Shown here: one piece after another, positions 6,460 to 8,611 of the stretch
Position numbering within the stretch: the stretch's first letter is position 1
Layout of the letters: every line of letters begins with the position of its first letter
DNA from: Clostridiales bacterium UBA8153
Lineage (GTDB): Bacteria > Bacillota > Sulfobacillia > UBA8153
Reading direction: 5' to 3'
Length of the DNA stretch: 8,611 bases
NCBI GenBank assembly: GCA_003449495.1
Contig: DMHJ01000038.1
Span: forward strand, 4,555-13,165
Position numbers and translations under genes: made by a program
Notes under the pieces: model-generated
Database searches by the model: none
What the model was told of the DNA's origin: nothing
What the model saw: only the letters and a program-made list of their open reading frames with translations

Positions 6460-8003
6460 TTAGGCACCAGCCCTCAGTACGCCGGCCATGCTGTCGCAGC
6501 CCCCCAGGTGGAAGAGACGCATCGCCAGGTTGCGCCAAGTGGCCAGCGCGCGCAGTCCTCATCGCCAGTGGCACCCCTACCCGGTGCAGGCGGGTTTCGC
6601 TCTCCCGCTGACCCCGTGCCGGCTGGAGTAGCCGTTCCGGCCCCGCCGGCTGGGGCGAGCGGCTGGTGATGGCGTAGGCGGTTTCCCGGCGCGGTTGCCT
6701 ACCCAGGGGTTGCTGGTCTGCCGGTCGAGGCGGAAGCCCGGTACCGCTGGGGGAAGGTGGGTACCCGTGCAGAGCAGAACTCGTCCGCCTGGTGCGCAGC
6801 TCCATCCGACCGGGTCCGCGGTCCCACCGCCGGTAGGCAGGGGGGAGAATCACCCTCTTCCAGTGCCCGTATGTCTTCGAGTAAGGTGGGCCTGGTTGCC
6901 TTTGACCGTGCAGGCGTAGTCCGCACCCTTTGCCTCCACCAGGTGACGAGCCAGGTCCACCTGGGCAGACCTCGCCTCCGCCGTCACCACCTTACCCCGC
7001 AGAGCCAGCGGTGCCAGTAGCGGCTGGGTGGCGGCGAGCGCGTTGCTCCCGGCCTTCACTTTTGGCTGGGCGAGTACCGCTTCTTCTTGGTGGAGCACAG
7101 CCGCCCGCCAGTCGGGATCGATCGCCTGCAGGCTGCGCCGGATGGTGGGCTCGCTGGGCGGGAGGAAACGGCGCTGGCCCCGGGGCCACCGGCATCCCCA
7201 CCGTCGCAGCACATCCGGGGGCAGACCGGCCGCCCCCTCCCCGATGGCCAGGCAGCTGCGGGGCCCGGCCAAGCCAGCGCAGGCGGCCACCGCCAAGCCG
7301 GAGGGGGGGGCCGGGTAGCCGGCTGAAACGAGCCCGGAGGCCCGTTTCCCCTTCGATCGTCACCGGGTTGAGCGCGATCATGCACTCTCCCCACTCCAGC
7401 ACGAGCGAGGCAAACCGGGCGGGCAGCACCGCGCGCGCCTTCCGCTGCAGCGGACGCACCTACCCCGTCTTGGACTGGTCGTGGCCTTAGTACCGCCGGC
7501 CGGTAACCTCTGCTCTCGCCCCACCGGGACCATCCCGCTGCCGGCTAGCACGTCCCCGCCAAGCGCCGGTGCTCCACCAACGTCTCCGCCAGTAGCACCG
7601 GATGCCCGAAGCCGGCAAGCCCGACGGACGCTAAACGGCGCAAGTTGTCTTCCAGTACCCGGGAGGCCAGGTTCCGCACTCTCAGCCCGGGCAGGACCCG
7701 GCACCGCCGCTGGTTGGCCACCCACCGCAGGCGCTGCCACCTTCGCTCCGGGCACTCCACCGGTCCCGGGGCCCACAGGCCAGTGCGGCCGCCCGCCACT
7801 CCAACCAGGCCACCCCCTTGTCTTCCGGCTCCGCACTGCACTGGCTCGCCCGCCGGCTGGCGGAAGCCAAGGTGGTGGGTGGCCATGGACTCGTCCCAGG
7901 CCCGCTCTTCCCTGGGGAGAAGGGGTAGCGCCACCAGGGCCGGCCAGTCGCTCCTATCGCCCTTGGGTTCCGGCCACGCCTGCCCCGCTCGAAGCTCCTT
8001 CAT
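6460..8003 (-). pseudogene. Decayed DUF4338-ISAs1 family transposase fusion
   Basis: Read on the minus strand, fragments in all three frames line up as one protein. From the start come a DUF4338 (DruA-like) part with THHLGFRQPAGEP, WRAAALACGPRDRW, RLRWVANQRRCRVLPGLRVR, NLASRVLEDNLRRLA and HPVLLAETLVEHRRLAGTC. An ISAs1-type DDE part follows: VRPLQRKARAVLPARFASL, SCLAIGEGAAGLPPDVLRR, SEPTIRRSLQAIDPD, LRGKVVTAEARSAQ, VEAKGADYACTVKGNQ, PTLLEDIRALEEGD, ETAYAIT, ETRLH, and TWRNLAMRLFHLGGCDSM before a TAA at 6460-6462. Lesions include TAG at 7545-7547 (where Tyr is expected after GTC), TAA 7487-7489 and TAG 7460-7462. Frameshifts lie in the DUF4338 part, near 7500, at the G8 tract 7303-7310, near 6890, near 6850 and near 6540. 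A deletion near 7105-7112 removes the expected first catalytic Asp region, and Glu replaces the usual Asp in VVTAD. It cannot be functional. Confidence 0.8.
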
Positions 8004-8036
8004 GACCCCAGGCGATCACACCCGGGCGAAAAAAGA

Positions 8037-8046
8037 GACCCCTTCT
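8037..8046. repeat. Right copy of 10-bp direct repeat, possible target-site duplication
   Basis: This is the second copy of GACCCCTTCT, 34 bases upstream of the inferred start of the decayed transposase and outside its coding remains. Together with 5949-5958 it would define an element of about 2.08 kb, larger than a plain ISAs1 element but compatible with the added DUF4338 domain plus decayed flanking sequence. Confidence 0.25.
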
Positions 8047-8110
8047 CAAGGCCCCGGTACCCCTGGTATCTCGGCGCTTTCACGTGGCCCTGAGCCTCTA
8101 ACTCGCCAGC

Positions 8111-8139
8111 TTGAGCTGTGGCAGGTTCCGTTGTATAAT
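8111..8139 (+). promoter_or_regulatory. Sigma-70-type promoter of the tRNA-Arg gene
   Basis: A -35 box TTGAGC (8111-8116) and a perfect -10 box TATAAT (8134-8139) are separated by 17 nt. The first base of the tRNA lies 15 nt after the -10 box, so the 5' leader is short. It stands out against the GC-rich background and is the only strong promoter seen in the window. Confidence 0.85.
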
Positions 8140-8153
8140 GGGCGTCAGAGCGT

Positions 8154-8229
8154 GCGCCAGTAGCTCAGCGGATAGAGCGCCAGCCTCCGGAGCTGGAAGT
8201 CACAGGTTCGATCCCTGTCTGGCGCACCA
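8154..8229 (+). tRNA. tRNA-Arg(CCG)
   Basis: A complete 76-nt cloverleaf. The acceptor stem pairs GCGCCAG (8154-8160) with CTGGCGC (8219-8225). The D arm is GCTC/GAGC, the anticodon stem CCAGC/GCTGG with loop CTCCGGA giving anticodon CCG (8187-8189). The T arm is ACAGG/CCTGT with loop TTCGATC. Discriminator A is at 8226 and an encoded CCA at 8227-8229. It reads the Arg codon CGG, which fits a GC-rich genome. Five T residues follow at once, too weak alone to be a sure terminator, so read-through into the NIF3-like gene is possible. Confidence 0.97.
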
Positions 8230-8318
8230 TTTTTCTACCTTGAAGGCACGTCCGCCCCGGTGTATTCGCGCCGTCGCTCCCACAAGTGGAGGAAACCCGT
8301 GGGGAGGAGGCAACTGCC

Positions 8319-8611
8319 TTGGCTGCCAGTACCACCGAGAGCATCATGGACATTGCGCTGGGACTGGCCGGGCTGACGGCTATCCCGGGCGATAGTGCCA
8401 TCTATCATCCCGGCCGCGGTATCTCTAAGGTCCTCTTTGGCGTGGACATGGGGTCGGCCGAGCTGGCCGTCGCTGCCCAGCTCGGGTTTGACCTGGCCAT
8501 CGGTCATCACCCGCCCTTGACGGCGGCTCTGCCGGCCGGGGAAGTGTACCGGAGACATGCGGAGCTGATGATAGTCGCCACTAACATAGCAAATCATGTT
8601 AGTGTTTTTCC
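8319..8611 (+). CDS. NIF3-like dinuclear metal-centre protein, 3' truncated
   Basis: Ninety-seven codons are visible before the window ends, with no stop. The sequence resembles the N-terminus of bacterial NIF3/YbgI-like proteins, thought to hold a dinuclear metal site and sometimes linked to GTP cyclohydrolase I type 2 annotation. Visible blocks are SIMDIALGLAG (8-18), IPGDSAIYHPG (22-32), SKVLFGVDMGSAELAVAAQLG (36-56) and AIGHHPP (60-66), whose His63-His64 are likely metal ligands. Start TTG 8319 is chosen because GAGGAGG at 8304-8310 lies 8 nt upstream; ATG 8346 is an alternative. After RRHAELM (78-84) the expected family sequence (VAAGVP-like) gives way to AT-rich codons, so the last about 13 residues may not be native. 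Family members run to about 250-300 residues. Function is not established. Confidence 0.7.
   Translation, partial: MAASTTESIMDIALGLAGLTAIPGDSAIYHPGRGISKVLFGVDMGSAELAVAAQLGFDLAIGHHPPLTAALPAGEVYRRHAELMIVATNIANHVSVF
8579..8604. repeat. Perfect 9-bp inverted repeat with T tract at window edge
   Basis: CACTAACAT (8579-8587) and ATGTTAGTG (8596-8604) are exact reverse complements with an 8-nt loop, followed by TTTTT (8605-8609). The stretch is strikingly AT-rich compared with its surroundings and lies inside the NIF3-like reading frame. It could be a terminator-like hairpin, the end of an inserted element, or an assembly artefact. Confidence 0.5.

Noticed and set aside
6930..8163. Plus-strand open frames of 170-190 codons across the decayed transposase
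   Set aside because: They are Pro/Arg/Ser-rich shadows of GC-rich sequence. The minus strand carries the recognisable homology, and the frame at 7645-8163 runs into the tRNA gene.
8154..8229. tRNA-Arg as an integration (att) site for a mobile island
   Set aside because: I found no second copy of the tRNA 3' end in the window and no integrase. The nearby element is a decayed DDE transposase that does not use tRNA sites.
8277..8306. Inverted repeat CTCCCAC / GTGGGGAG overlapping the NIF3-like ribosome site
   Set aside because: One arm needs a bulged G and the loop is 15 nt. It is too weak to call a regulatory hairpin or riboswitch.
1..8611. CRISPR array, prophage or toxin-antitoxin locus
   Set aside because: No regularly spaced repeats, phage genes or small paired toxin-antitoxin frames were seen on either strand.

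Overview
The window is GC-rich and gene-dense at its left end. Its families (an Orr-type ornithine racemase, an AmmeMemoRadiSam radical SAM enzyme, carbamate kinase, a COG2403-type P-loop GTPase, frequent GTG and TTG starts with strong AGGAGG-like ribosome sites) suggest an anaerobic, probably thermophilic, high-GC Firmicute of the Clostridia/Peptococcaceae/Moorella type. That placement is an inference from gene content, not from a phylogenetic marker.

Positions 1-5900 hold six plus-strand genes packed like one operon, with gaps of 3-31 nt and one 35-nt overlap. In order they are: a 5'-truncated PLP-dependent racemase of the ornithine/alanine racemase family; a stand-alone LigB/MEMO-like protein; the radical SAM enzyme AmrS; carbamate kinase (ArcC); ornithine carbamoyltransferase; and a COG2403-type nucleotide-binding protein often annotated as cyclic 2,3-diphosphoglycerate synthetase-like. 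ArcC and the carbamoyltransferase together can convert citrulline to ornithine, ATP, CO2 and ammonia. The racemase would then feed D-ornithine to an ornithine fermentation route. The roles of the LigB-AmrS pair and of the GTPase in this setting are unknown, which makes the operon the most interesting part of the window. A GC-rich hairpin directly follows the last gene.

Positions about 5932-8110 contain no intact gene. A heavily decayed transposase lies on the minus strand at 6460-8003. Conceptual repair across several frames gives an N-terminal DUF4338 (DruA-like) domain followed by an ISAs1-family DDE transposase. It has in-frame stops, many frameshifts, an internal deletion and a changed catalytic Asp. 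A 10-bp direct repeat at 5949-5958 and 8037-8046 could be the old target-site duplication. The stretch 5932-6459 shows nothing I recognise.

At the right end, a well-formed sigma-70-type promoter (8111-8139) drives a tRNA-Arg(CCG) gene with an encoded CCA (8154-8229). The start of a NIF3-like dinuclear-metal protein follows from a TTG at 8319 and runs off the window. Its last about 13 codons turn AT-rich and hold a perfect 9-bp inverted repeat followed by five T residues, which may mark an insertion or assembly boundary.
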